Source: Epiperipatus broadwayi (taxonomy: Eukaryota > Onychophora > Udeonychophora > Euonychophora > Peripatidae). From it: 64,000 bases of DNA. Below the pieces are notes generated by a model. It saw nothing but the letters and a program-made list of their open reading frames with translations, searched no databases and was not told the DNA's origin. Each line of letters starts with the position of its first letter. The stretch's first letter is position 1. This document shows, one piece after another, positions 12,118 through 23,905 of this stretch. The position numbers were made by a program, and so were the translations under genes. The stretch spans positions 2,730,001-2,794,000 of the forward strand of contig JAQFVV010012446.1 of NCBI GenBank assembly GCA_028023455.1. Reading direction: 5' to 3'.

Positions 12118-15100
12118 TTTTGTAAGATTAGTGGTAAGAAAGTTTGTTATAAACGTAATGGAGAAGAAGGAAGCAAAAGAATTTATAAAAGAGTAGTTAG
12201 GAAAGAAGAAATTGTTAAAATTGGGTTTTTGAATATGCAAGGTGGTAGGAGACCAGAAAAATGGCTGGAATTAAATAAAGCAATTGAAAATGAAGGGCTT
12301 GAGGTATTAGCAGTAGTGGAAACTCATCTAAGAGAAGAAGAAGAACCTATTTTGGAAGAGGTAGTATGGCAGGGTATAAACAGAAAAGAAAAAGAAAAAA
12401 GGGATGGTGGTATAGGTGTTATATCAAAAAAAAAATTAAATATTGTTAAATGTCAAGAACATTTGTGGTTTGAAATAAGGTTGGGTAGACAAGAATGGAT
12501 GGTGGCTGTAGTGTATATCGCCACTGGAGATAGTCAAACTGTAATGGAGTGGAACAGTAGTATATATGAATGCCTAGTTAAGGATATACAGAGTTTTAAA
12601 GAAAAGGGGAAGAGAATAATGGTTATAGGGGATATGAATGGGCATATTGAAGAAATTGATGATGTAGATAATAAGAATGGTCAGTTTTTGAAGGAATTTT
12701 GTCAAAGAGTAAATTTGAGCATTGGGAATTTATCAAATGTATATGATGGACAATACACATGGTCTAGGAATAATGTATTTCACACAATAGATTATGTATT
12801 GGTAGAGAAAGAGGGAATGAATAAAATACGAAAAATTAAGGTGTTTGATAATGAAGAGAGGGTGTGTAATAGTCATCATAACTTTATTGTAATAGAAATG
12901 GTTAGTAATGTGATGGAGGATAGAAATAAAGGTAGAAATAATAGTGAAAGATGTGGATGGAGAGTGAATGATAAGAATAAGTTGGAAGAGTATAAAATAA
13001 AAGTTGAAGAAACCATGGAGCAGTTGGTTGGGGATGAGTATAAGGACTGGTGTGGTGAAGTAGAAAAAGTGGCAAATAGGGTTTTAGTCGAGAATATGAA
13101 GAAGAATAAAAAAAAAATAAAAAAATGAGAGTTAGTAAAAGTGTAAAAGATAGAAAAAAAGCATGCAGAGAATATAAGTGTGCTATTAAGAATAAAGAAA
13201 GTGAAAATGATATTAATGCTAAATGGGAAAAGTACTTAGAAAAGAAGAAGCTAGCTAAAATGGATAATTATAGAGAGAGAATGAAGTTAAATAATAAATT
13301 GTTGGAGGATATTAATAAAAAATGGAAGAGATGGGAGTAAAAAAATTTGGAATTACATTAAAAGGAGAAATGTAGGGGAAAGAGAGATAGTATTAATAGA
13401 TGATGAGGGAATAGAATGTAGCTCTAGAGGCGAGCTAGAGAAAATCTTAAATAGATATGTAATGGATATAGAAAAGATGTTAGATGTGAAGGAATTAGTG
13501 ATAGAAAACATGAAAGCAGTTAGTGGTGGGAATATTAGGTTCACAAAAAATGAATTGAATGAGGCAGGAAAGAGATTGAAAAGTGGAAAGGCGAGAGGTT
13601 TAGATGGATGGGCAGCAGAAATGGTAATGAATTTAGGGCATAGAGCAAAAGCAAAGTTATCATGTTTTAATAAGATGGCGCAGAAGAGTTTTTCTGGGTA
13701 GTTGGAGTAATACAAGAATAAGATTATTATTTAAAGGAAAGGGTAAGGATCATAGAAAGTTAAATAATTATAGACCGATAGCGGTAACATCAGTTTTATA
13801 TAAAGTTTTTACATATATGGTAGCTGGAAGAGTTGTAAAATGGATGGAAGAGAATAATGTAGTGGGGGAAATGCAAGGAGGTTTTAGATCAGATAGGTGT
13901 ATAGGAGATAGTTTGTTTGTAGTTACACAACTTATGGAGATGAGTAAGAATTCAGGTAGATCATTATATATGAGTTTTATAGATATAGAGAAAGCATATG
14001 ATAGAGTAAACAGAAATAGATTATGGGTAAGATTAGCCAATTTGGAAAAAGATGAAGCTTTAGTAAATATTATTAAGAAATTATATGAAAATAATTATTA
14101 TACTTACCAATTAGGGGATATAGAATCAGTTAAAGTTAAAAATGGAGTGGGATTAAGGCAAGGATGCCCTATGTCACCAATTTTGTTTTTGTTGTTTTTG
14201 AGTGAAATGGAAAAAGCAATAGAAAGACTAGGAAGAGGGGTAGAGATACCATTAATAGGTGGCAAAGGAGTATATACTTTGTCGGGTCTTTTTTTGCAGA
14301 TGATATCTTTTTATGTGCAGAAAGAAGAGAAGATATGGATATTATGTTGAGGACATGTGCAAGGGTGGGTAAAGAGATGGGGATTAAATTTAGTGAAGAA
14401 AAATCAAATATAATGATGGTTAATACTGGGGAAAGAGAGGATGTAGTTTTTTTATTGGGGGATATAAAGTTAAGTGTGGTGGATAGATATAGGTATTTGG
14501 GAATCATCTTATGTAATCAGGAAAATTGCTTGGTTGAATGGGAGAAAAACTTGGTAAATGAAGCAAAGAAAAGAAAAGGTTTGGTAAAGAAACTAACAGT
14601 ATTTTCATATAATAAATATAATGTAGCTAGAATTGTATGGAAGGGAGTTGCAGTAGCAGGATTAACATGTGGTAATGATGCATTGTGTTAGTAAAAGGAT
14701 TTTAGATTATTTAGAGAAAGTACAAAGGGAAGTAGGAAGACATGCATTAGATGCAGAGATGTGGACAGCAAAGGAGGCAATTCAAGGAGAAATGGGATGG
14801 TCAAGTTTCTATATGAGAGATGCAAAAAGTAAAATGAAAATGTTTGGTAGGTTGCAGTTTATGGATAGTAAAAGAATAGCCAAAATAGTGTTTAATTGGG
14901 TTATGAGTAAAGGGCAGGTAACAAGATGGGTGAGAAAGGTAATGCGGTATGCAAAAGATTTGGATAACGAATTTATATCGATATACTTGTATAAAAGGTG
15001 GGGTGATTGTGTTAGGGGGATTGTTGAGTGTGATAGTGGTAAAGAATGGGATAAAAGAATAGAAGCATTAATAAAAAATAGGGAGTTGGAGAGATGGAGA

Positions 15101-15523
15101 AGTAGTATGGAGGGTAAGAAGAGTTTAAATATATATAGAAGTAAACGGAATATTGGAAGCAAGTTAATTTATGATAATAGTAAGGAAAGTAGTTTATTGT
15201 TTAAGGCTCGAACGGGATCTTTAGCAACAAGAGAATATACATGTAAATGGAAAACTATGGGTGATTTAGCGTGCAAATTGTGTAAGGAAGGTATAGAAAA
15301 TATTAGGCATCTGTTGATTGAATGTAAATGCTTGAAAGCAGAAAGGGTACAGATAATGAAGTTATGGGAGAATAGGTATGAACAAAGTGACAATACAGAA
15401 AGTGAGTTAGTAGTTTTTATGCTGGGTTTGCGAAAAGATAAGGGGGATTTAGATTTAAAGACCATAGAGTTGACAAAGATTATGTTGTGGGAATGGGATG
15501 GGGCAGAATATGGGAAGACTTAG
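12118..15523 (+). pseudogene. LINE ORF2: EEP endonuclease, reverse transcriptase, Cys-rich C-terminus (frameshifted)
   Basis: The endonuclease is in 12118-13128, with its start uncertain because the frame is open upstream of the Met at 12229. It shows IGFLNMQGG, AVVETHLRE, VIGDMNGH, IDYVLVE and a final NSHHNF that corresponds to the usual S-D-H. Linker blocks follow at 13125-13340 and 13462-13701, the latter containing GKARGLDGWAAEMV. RT core motifs lie in about 13690-14350 (NNYRPIAVTSVLYK, GGFRSDRC, FIDIEKAYDRVNR, GLRQGCPMSPILF). The catalytic A-D-D block at about 14296-14308 lies one frame over and is followed by 14335-14691 (DRYRYLGI). The end, 14669-15523, has a C-x2-C...H...C motif (CKLCKEGIENIRHLLIEC). 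Frame changes near 13125, 13400, 13690, 14290 and 14680 inactivate the ORF. Confidence 0.88.
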
Positions 15524-15632
15524 AGTGGGGAATGGAAAATAAAGTGGCTAACAGGTTTATCTGGGCATAATTGCCGAGATATTCTTGACTTCGTTTAAGG
15601 AGAAGCCAAATTCATCACATCACATCACATGC

Positions 15633-16029
15633 AACCTGACTTACCTAGGTCTAGTTATGCCAGACATAGCTCAGGAAGCATGAAATTCTCGTGAACAAGT
15701 GCAATGAATAACAAGTGATGCAACATGAACAACTGGATTGATTTTATATAACAATAAATTTATTTAACAATATTTATTTCCATAACAATGTTTGGATCAT
15801 CGGTCCTCCACAGTTATTTTGGTTGTATCAATATTTAGATAATAATTCAATAAAAGTTTGTTACTAGTTCCAGTTTGACACAGTTCATCTTTGGGATCCT
15901 ATTTTTCTGTATGCGCATATATATTCCTAAGTTATATGGATCTCTTATTCATCATTGATGACATATTTATCCGTCGTATCCATTAATCCTTGCGTTGTGA
16001 TTCTCATATAGAATATTATTCTGATCCAG
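15633..16029. other. flank between LINE and minisatellite
   Basis: No gene. It contains CGGTCCTCC near 15810, which may be a weak inverted counterpart of GGACCACCG near 10091. Confidence 0.4.
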
Positions 16030-17290
16030 GTCCAGATATATTTTACTTATAAGCATTTACAATTCCTTCAGGCCTAGATGTATATTATATCTCAGCATTT
16101 GTAATTATTCCACATACAAACAGATTTGATATACCAGCATTTATAATTTATCCAGATGTAAGTACATTTTATACGTGAGCATTTGCGATTTATTCAAGCA
16201 CAGACCTGTTTGGTATATAAACAGTTATAGTTTATTTGGATATAGACAGATTTTATTTATGAGCATTTATAATTTATTTAGTTATAGCTGTATGTATATA
16301 GTATCTCAGCATTTTTAATTCTTTCAGATATAAACATATTTGCATATCAACAATATAAATAATTATAATTCATTCAGATATAGAGGTATATTATATCTCA
16401 GCATATGTAATTATTCCACATATGAACAGATTTGGTATATCAGCATTTATAATTCATCCAGATATAAGCACATTTTATATGTGAGCATTTGCAATTTATT
16501 CAAGTACAGATGTGTATGGTATATAATCCATTCGGATATAGTCATATTTTATTTATCAGCATTTATAATTCTTCCAGGTATAAACTTATTTCTATATCAA
16601 CAATATAAATAGTTACAATTCATTCAAATATAGAGGTATATTATGTCTCAGCATTTGTAATTCTTTCAGATATAAATATATTTGTATATCACCAATATAA
16701 ATAGTTATAATTTATTCAGATATAGAGGTATATTATATCTCAGCATTCGTAATTCATAATTCTTTCAGATATAAACATATTTGTGTATCAACAATATAGT
16801 TATAATTTATTCAGATATAGATGGATATTATATGCAAGTCTTTAATATTTATTCAGATATAGACATATATGATATATAAACAATTATAATCCATTCGGAT
16901 ATAGTCATATTTTATTTATCCACATTTATAATTTAGTTAGTTATAGCTATAAATAATAGTTCAGCATTTCTAATTCTTCTGGGTATAAACTTATTTGTAT
17001 ATCAACAATATAAATAGTTACAATTCATTCAGATATAAAGGTATATTATGTCTCAGCATTTGTAATTCTTTCAGATATCAACATATTTGTATATCACCAA
17101 TATAAATAGTTATAATTTATTCAGACAGAGATGTATATTATATACAAGTCTTTAATATTTATTCAGGTATAGATGTATATGATATACAAACAATAATAAT
17201 CCATTCGGATATAGTCATTTTTTTATTATTTATCAGCATTTACAATTTAGTTAATTATAAGTATTCATTTTTATTTTTATTTTAATTTGG
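16030..17290. repeat. degenerate minisatellite, unit about 42 bp
   Basis: About 30 diverged units. A typical unit reads loosely ATAATTTATTCAGATATA, then GACATATTT-ATATATCAGCATTT. Several successive units measured between 16147 and 16275 are exactly 42 bp, others 43-46 bp. Longer-range order is visible: the sequence TATATTATATCTCAGCAT recurs at about 16080, 16388 and 16726 with similar neighbours, suggesting a higher-order block of roughly 300 bp. All frames here (such as 16340-16612) are by-products of the repeat. Confidence 0.8.
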
Positions 17291-18839
17291 ATGTATATGC
17301 ATATAAAAAAAATCATTTATGATTTACCTTATTAAAAACGCCTTTTGATTATAGGCATTTACGTATTTATGATTTATCACCAATAAAACGTATTTTCACA
17401 TAGCTATAATTATTTAAGAAAGACATTTTGTTTCTTTTTTTTTTTTTATGAACACATATCAGTATTTAATATTTCATGAATTTGTTACCTTCATTTTATC
17501 CAGTTTATTCATCCACTTCAGGTTACTACTGCATTTCAAAAAGGGGTCATTTTATTTAAGCTGAATGGCATTATTTACTTTCCATGATGTTCACTCAGGC
17601 AAGTCTTGGAGATTCATGGCTATGGACAAAGAGAGGAAGCTATTACGGATTAGCCTTCCATCTTCATGATTTCCTTATTAATACTTTCTTTTTTAACATC
17701 AATAGTGTGGCTGTAAATATTATATTCCAAGGTAACTAAAATCAGTTGTCAACTAAACAGTTAAGCAACACTTCGATAAAACTTTTTAACTTTTTTTAAC
17801 TCTTTCACTTTTCTTACTTTTTTAACTCCTAAAAAAAATAAAATCCCCTCTGAACTTCAAACTCAACTATTTATACCCTGATCTCTGGATTGATTCAGCA
17901 GCACTCGCACTGTATCTGATTTGTTACATAGTTTCATTTAAGCCCGAGTGCTTTTCTCTTCTTAAGAATTGGACCACTACTTTTACCGGGACAGATAAGG
18001 AATCATGAGGATTAAGCCATGTTTTTCAATTTGATAAGCTTGCCTCAAGTGATTATTACACTTTGTATGACAACATCGTTTCAAAAATTAAAAATATAAT
18101 ATTTTAATAAATGCCAGCTTTAAATAAACACTTAGAGAAGTATTTATCTTCTAATTTAAAATTATAAAATCAATAATGAAGGTTTATCTTTTCTTTTTCA
18201 GTTATAGAAAATAATGATTTTCTTTTAACTTTAAACTTTTTGCTTTATTTTTTTTTTTTAAAAAAATATAAGATCAACTTCTTTCATATACATTTGCCTT
18301 TTTTTTAGGTGGAAGGGTAAAATAAATCTTAGAATACATACATGAAACAGAGTTTCTGTTTCAATATATATAAATTTATATAGATGTATTTGTGGTTTAC
18401 AGATGGATTTGTATAGTCATTATAAACTCAAATTCATTTCTAGAGCAGTTTTCCCCTCTATTCTTTTTTTATCTCTTGTAGTTAGAATGGCTATAGAAAG
18501 TGACTACTATTATTACTAACTTTACAAAGAATAAAATTATATATCTTCAAATTTAGTCACTATTCATATCTTATATGTGCACATAACCAAATATTTATTT
18601 AAATTTTATATCTAAATTTTCAGTAAATATTCAATTAAATAATTTCCAGTTTTAACTTTACTTAACTAATTAATTGGGTACTTAGTGAAAATTTTAATAT
18701 AAAGTTTAAAGAAATATTTCTTTATATAGACATGTGACATGAACGTATGTATATGCAGATGTATTGATTACACTGTTTTTAAAATTATATGTAATTATAT
18801 ATAAATATTTTGAACAGTGAGAACAGAAAAGCTAAATAT
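17291..18839. other. non-coding DNA with T-rich tracts
   Basis: No gene recognised. 17.5-18.0 kb is less AT-rich (for example around 17870-17995) and could be the end of a decayed LTR or DNA element, but I see no paired ends. Confidence 0.4.
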
Positions 18840-19635
18840 CCATTAAATAATTTCACTTGCTGGGCATGCTTTCGACTGCCAAGCAGACTCATAGTGCTCG
18901 TAGTTTGCGGAATGTAGTATCTAAATAAAATCAAAATTATGTAAATAGCTAATTTACATGTTACAGTGCAATGCCAGTTTCTTTTTTAGTAATAGCATGA
19001 GGGCTTTGGGAAATAAATCATGCCTCCTTAATTTAGTGCTAGCAATCATCGCCCTCAGAGCATACAATGCCCACATTTACAGGATCAAAGTGGCCATATT
19101 CTAGTTCTTGCTCCCGAAATACAGATCTGTAGTCAGAGCCACTCTTAACATGATTGTACAAATATCTGTGTTGTATGATTCTGATAGTCATATTTTCCCA
19201 GGATTCCCAATAATACATAGTGCTACAAGCAGCCGTACTGCATATAATTTTATACACAGTTTGTGAGGTTTGATCTAAGAGAAAAGTAGCTTTAGTGTTG
19301 TTTAGGTATCTGTTTAAATTTGGAGTTCTTAAGCTAACATTATATGTACTGGAGTGTATTTTTTTCATTTTTATGAGATCCTGAGTAATTATGGAAGGCT
19401 TATCCAAGATTTTGTATCTGCCTGTAGTGACTGTAATCATTGTAGACTCTTATAGAATTTCTATGCAAAGTCAATTAGCATGTTGTGATTATATCCTAAT
19501 TTGCAAAGATCCTTAATACAAGTCTCGATATTGGCCTTGCGATCAACTATCATATTTGCAGAGCTTTAGATTTCTATTTAGAAAGCCTTTCAATCCTTGC
19601 AAGTGTTCAAAATGTTTATATATAATTACAAATAG
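18840..19635 (-). pseudogene. probable Penelope-like element remnant with GIY-YIG domain
   Basis: The minus-strand frame 19440-19039 (133 codons) contains TVYKIICSTA, then MYYWESWENMTIRIIQHR. That fits the GIY-YIG nuclease layout (V-Y-K-I-x-C, Y-x-G, R-I-x-x-H), with the usual Y-I/V-G replaced by Y-Y-W. Upstream, between 19610 and 19445 and broken by a frameshift and a stop, are FLNRNLKL and NIETCIKDLCKLGYN. They look like the end of a reverse transcriptase thumb of the Penelope type (N-R-A/N-L...I-x-x-L...G-Y). A less AT-rich block at 18850-18920 may be the 3' end. Dead copy. A host GIY-YIG gene exon is the alternative but lacks supporting splice structure. Confidence 0.45.
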
Positions 19636-20459
19636 TACAAAAAAAATAATAAACCCTTGAAAATTAAAGTTATATTTGTATTTATATATATGTTGGTACT
19701 TATATAATGTGTATATGATTAAATAATTTTTAAAAATATCTTATTGAAGGTTTTAGTTTATAGATTGTATTTAAAATATAATAATTTTTAGGTCGACTTC
19801 ATATAAAATTTAAAATAAGTAATATTAAATAATCCAATTTTTTACTGTCTTTGAAAAAAGATTATTGAACAACTGAAATGTAAAATTAGTTAATAAAATT
19901 TTAAATTACAAAAAAATACGTGTAGAAAGGAATTGATTTACTAAAAAAAAAAAATTATGTGCAATGTTAAAAAAAGACGAGTATTATTTAGCCTAGCTGC
20001 CACATGATCCATAGACTTCATTGAAATAGTTCTGCTACCCAAATGTTTATTACATAAATTATAATATAAAATAAAAGAGATATTATATCAGCACGATACT
20101 GTATATATTTGGATCAATTTGATAATATTTATAATGAACAAATAATTTGTAAGTTAAAAGTTGAGTTAAAACTAAACTACATATTTTTAATTTAAAAGCT
20201 TAATACATTTTGTTAATTACCAAAAAAAGTGTTTTCTTTTCAAATAAGGTTTTATTTATATATGAAGTACAAGCAAAAATTACAATTTTTTGAACCATTA
20301 CATTTTGAAAATAATCGCAAAATTTAACATTATGATTATTTAAGTTCAAATTTACAATTGAATTTGAGAAAACTACACAAAGTATAGGTATTATTATTAT
20401 TTTTTTTTATTAATACTAATATTTTTTTAAAATGTGAAAAGATTATTGCTATCAGATAT
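19636..20459. other. AT-rich non-coding DNA, nothing recognised
   Basis: Only homopolymer tracts and short chance frames. Confidence 0.5.
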
Positions 20460-20551
20460 TTATGTTTTTATTTCTTGGTGCATATTCGCGACCCATTAAA
20501 AATTTAACGTGACCAAAAAATTGGGTTGCGACCCAAGATTGAGAAACACTG
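20460..20551. mobile_element. hAT-type terminal sequence
   Basis: Read on the minus strand from 20551, the end is CAGTGTTTCTCAATCTTGGG, then TCGCAACCCA. This is the layout of hAT/Charlie-type termini (CAG-G-TTCTCAA--TGGGTCGCGACCC). The orientation means the element lay to the left of 20551. I could not find its other end or an 8 bp target duplication, so it is a fragment. Confidence 0.55.
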
Positions 20552-20789
20552 ATTTAAACAATATATATATATATTGACATGAAGTGCTGATATGGATAGA
20601 GAAATGTTTAAATGTAATTAAAAATAAAAATAATAAAATGCAAACATTATTGTTGTTTTACAATAAAATAAACAGCTAATTAAAACTAATAAGATGAAGA
20701 TCAGAAAACAATAAATAAAGGGGAAAAAATCAGAAAACAAAACGATAATTACTTGCCAAATACTTAACAACAAGTAATTATACTTTTTT

Positions 20790-20849
20790 ATTTTGAAAGA
20801 ACAACATACTTGTCAAATATTTTATAAGATTATGTTGTTCTTTCAAAAT
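20790..20849. repeat. perfect 19 bp hairpin
   Basis: The left arm 20790-20808 (ATTTTGAAAGAACAACATA) is the exact reverse complement of 20831-20849, with a 22-base AT-rich loop. It is too short for a recognised MITE and has no target duplication that I can define. It could fold as an RNA hairpin. Confidence 0.65.
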
Positions 20850-20924
20850 GAAAAACATTAAACAAGCCACTTCAAAGCAATTAAAATGTAAAGAAATAAA
20901 ATGATGTGAAGCTGCAATATCCGT

Positions 20925-21590
20925 TATGTTCCGTTCCAAGTCCCCTTAATATAAATCATGATAAATTTTGATTAGAATAGATATTGTTTACTGAATTGCA
21001 AGTATACAGTACTTTTTAACATGCACACGTATGTATATAAAATAAAAATATAACATTTTTTTTTCAAAATAATAATATAGTTATTAATAAGAAATTGAAG
21101 GGACAGATTTACATATACTTTACTAAATGTGCATTCACTCACTGAAAAAATGAGTAAAAAATAAATAAATAGAAAAATATCTGACTTTCATCACAATTAA
21201 ATACACTGAATTATATTCTTTTTTTCTAAATTTTTTTTATCTTATAGAAATATAATAAGTGATCTTAAGAAGCTATGAACTCTAATTGCTTTGATGTTTT
21301 TAAGTCAACATCAAGTTTAAATATGTTCTTAAATTTTGTTAACCTTTTAGCATTAAGTTTTGAAAATATTTTATTATGTGAATATGGAATATCAAATTTG
21401 GAAAGAACATAAAATATATGTGATTTCAATATGAACTAAGAAATTTTATTAATAAACAAGATTGCAGGATACTCTGAGATAGAAAAATGGCTGCTGATAT
21501 ATTGTAAAATTTATTCACAAATTTTTATTTTTAAAGATGATCATATATGGTAGAGACAGGAAAATAGCTGCTTATATATCATAAAATATA
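20925..21590 (-). repeat. interspersed repeat REP-A, copy 3 (inverted)
   Basis: The reverse complement follows the copy at 7627-8425 block by block: the duplicated CAGC...TTTTCT...CTCAG module (21590-21480), the TTAAAAACATCAAAGCAATT segment, GTGATGAAAGTCAGA near 21190, the ATGAGT region near 21145 and the 'CTTGGAACGGAA' end near 20930. No ORF. Confidence 0.6.
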
Positions 21591-21849
21591 TTAAATTTAT
21601 GATTTTTTTTGTTTATTTTCAGTTTGTTTGTTTGTTTAGAATATTTTTTGATAGTGTACAATTGAAGAATAATACTGTTATAGCATAGTTTAAGGCTTCA
21701 ATGGACTTGAAAATGTTATGAATTGGTATATTAAATTGGCTTTGCTTGGTCATTTTTCTAATAAAAAAATAATAACAATTTTTTTCAAAAACTCTTCGAA
21801 ATATTGTCTGAGCTTTCATTTACAGAGATTGGCAAACCTTATCAATGCA

Positions 21850-23250
21850 TTTAATTTCAATATTTAATTGCTAACCTTCAGAAGATGTAGAGGAGTAAAA
21901 TTTAAAACTAATGGTTTCATTATCATTCCAATGATAGAATATCTTCTAACCTAGCTTTGAACTCTAAGTGAAGAGTCTCCAAGTAATTGATGTACAGAAA
22001 GATGTTTTCTTCTTGGATTGTGCCTATCTTAAATAAGTTGGGGGACTGGGAAAGCTCAGATCTTGCAATATTTTGCTTAAAAAAACATTAATCTGGCAAC
22101 AAAAGCTGATATGACTGATTTTGCTTTGATGAGATTCAAATTGTCTTCTTGCAGTTGTAAATTAACATCATTAAATTTGCCAAATAAGTCAGTTAAATAA
22201 GCAATATCTGTTTTACTTTTAAGTAAATTTTGTTTTAAACTGGAATCCTTGTCTTCCAAAAACTCTAAAACAGATTGAAAAAGTGCAAAAAATATTAAAT
22301 CTTTTGAAAACGAGTGAACTTTGGTATGGACAACCAATCGATAGAAATCTTTGTCACTTTCCTTGCATAATCGAGCGAACAGTCTAGTGTTCAGAGCATA
22401 ACTTCGATTTTTGTTCACAGTTGTTACAATAAACTGAAGTGATTTATGCAATTTGTCACTAAGGTTTTTGGTTATTAAATGTTGCCTATGAATCACTGAA
22501 CTGCAAGCACTTCAGGTAACTTTATTAAACTGTGATAATGACCAACCATAGCTGGTACTCCATCTGCCACAACAGATATTTGTCAATGGAATTGCTTTTT
22601 CCCTGAAAAATAGCTCCATTAAATTAAAAATCAATTCATGTTTGGTGTCAGTTTCTAAAGTTATAGCAAAACGCAGCTCTTCATGCACTTCCTGATCTTG
22701 AATAAAGCAAACGTATGCCAGCAACAAAGCTTCATTACCGGATAATGTTGACTCATCCAATTGGAGGGACAAAACATTTTTTTGCGAATGATTACAGTTT
22801 TCCACATTATGACTCATTTTGTTGATATGTCTTTGAATTGTGTTATTGCTCAAAGGGATCCTTTTTATAACAGGTTTGTGGAGTTCAGTGTTCAAAACTT
22901 CCATGATGGCTGGTATAGTCAGCTTCCCACCTATGCTGTGCAGCTTGCCACACTTTGCGATAAATAAGGAATATGTTGTACAATGTGCTTAATGATGAAA
23001 GAAATATATTAATAGTTCTCTTCAGAATTTTATCTTTAAGTGATTAAAAGTATGACAAATATTTTTCTTTTTTGTCCGTGTGAATTCTGTTCAAGTGATC
23101 TACTAGTTTTGATGGTTTCCTAGCAACATCGCTAATGACTTTTTCACATATGAGGCACATTAGTAAACGTGTGTTTGGTAATGACGGGACAAATCCTAGC
23201 TTCAAATAGTCCAAGTTGTATTGTCTGCATTTCTTTTTTGGTTCAGTCAT
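21850..23250 (-). pseudogene. hAT transposase, BED-finger (ZBED5/FAM200-like), broken
   Basis: A minus-strand transposase in pieces. 23250-23044 holds a BED zinc finger (LMCLICEKVISDVARKPSKL, then H-x4-H), preceded by the Y-x-x-x-Y-L-x-x-G-F start typical of this family. 22904-22512 has IPLSNNTIQRHI and SLQLDEST, where the Asp belongs to the hAT RNase-H-like core. A frameshift near 22550 scrambles the T-D-G block. 22496-22077 carries VIHRQHL, NTRLFARLCKESD, EFLEDKDSSL and IAYLTDLFGKFNDVNLQLQ, which is the family's insertion-domain region. Weaker homology continues to about 21900. No stop-free copy is possible without repair, so it is inactive. Domesticated ZBED genes are the alternative, but the frame breaks argue against that. 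Confidence 0.85.
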
Positions 23251-23905
23251 ATTATTATCATAAGAAATAAAAACTTTTATTCACAAACAATTTCGACAAC
23301 CCCTGTAATAAAAAAAAAATGTCATAAAGTATGTACTTACTTGAAAAAGATTTTTGTTTCAACTCAAATAAACTGCATCCTCTGATTTTCTTTTTCATAG
23401 TACTACTGCTCAACAAATAATTATATTGAAAGTTCAAATCACAAATAAGTATATATCACAACAAACAAACCAATTTATAGTGTTTTATGAAAGCATAACC
23501 ATACAAGGCTGATAGATTCCGCTGATATCGAATATTGTCTCATCCCACTGCTAGCAAGTGCAGACATGCAACGATTTTTCATGTCGACACTTGTTTTGAT
23601 ACATTTGATAAGACAATGTACAGACATATTTATGCTATTTTTACACATTCTTATGTGTGACTCTTTTATTTTACCTTTTCATTCACAAGTTTGGTATGTA
23701 TTGTGTTTTTATCAAAAAAGTGTTTTTTTGAATTATTTTATTTAATTAGGTATTTATTGAAATCATAGATATTTAAAGTAACAAACAAATAGCAGTAGTA
23801 AGGGGATATACTTTTGCTGTCATCAACTCCCAAATTTTTTTATTGAAATTATTAACCCCTAGAATATTCAAATTGCCCTCAGGGAGCTGATATTGGGAAC
23901 TCTTG
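23251..23905. mobile_element. hAT 5' non-coding region and probable terminus
   Basis: This stretch lies upstream of the BED-finger start. At 23905, read on the minus strand, the sequence CAAGAGTTCCCAATATCAGC has the style of a hAT end (CAGGGGTTCCCAA). It probably marks the 5' terminus of the element encoding the transposase above. The opposite end may be near 21822 (ACAGAGATTGGCAAACC), but the ends do not share a convincing 8 bp duplication. Confidence 0.4.

Larger units (their letters stand above)
10230..15632 (+). mobile_element. non-LTR retrotransposon (LINE), nearly complete, inactivated
   Basis: A 5.4 kb LINE on the plus strand. It has a 5' UTR with a duplicated block (10.54-10.985 kb), ORF1 with PHD-finger and SGNH-esterase domains (11004-12001), ORF2 with an apurinic-type endonuclease, reverse transcriptase and C-terminal Cys motif (about 12118-15523), and a short 3' region ending in three ATCAC repeats (15613-15630) rather than poly(A). 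ORF1 combining PHD and esterase is known from CR1-group LINEs. The RT details do not let me fix the clade. At least two frameshifts in ORF1 and five in ORF2 make it inactive. The purine-rich sense strand (G and A heavy, C poor) contrasts with the flanks. The 5' boundary is approximate. Confidence 0.9.

Noticed and set aside
13353-15465. Minus-strand frames (13353-13715, 14169-14507, 14809-15162 and others)
   Set aside because: Antisense shadows of the purine-rich LINE ORF2.
10091-15815. GGACCACCG near 10091 and CGGTCCTCC near 15810 as terminal repeats of an older element hosting the LINE
   Set aside because: The match is short and imperfect, and no target duplication could be defined. Noted only as a weak hint.
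16340-16612. 90-codon frame as a repetitive protein
   Set aside because: It is a translation of the 42 bp minisatellite. Unit lengths vary and break the frame in neighbouring units.
16030-17290. CRISPR-like array
   Set aside because: The repeats are degenerate with no separate unique spacers, and the genome is eukaryotic. It is a minisatellite.
22077-23250. Domesticated ZBED-type host gene
   Set aside because: The reading frame is broken between the BED finger and the catalytic core and again near 22550, and hAT-like termini are nearby, so a dead transposon is more likely.
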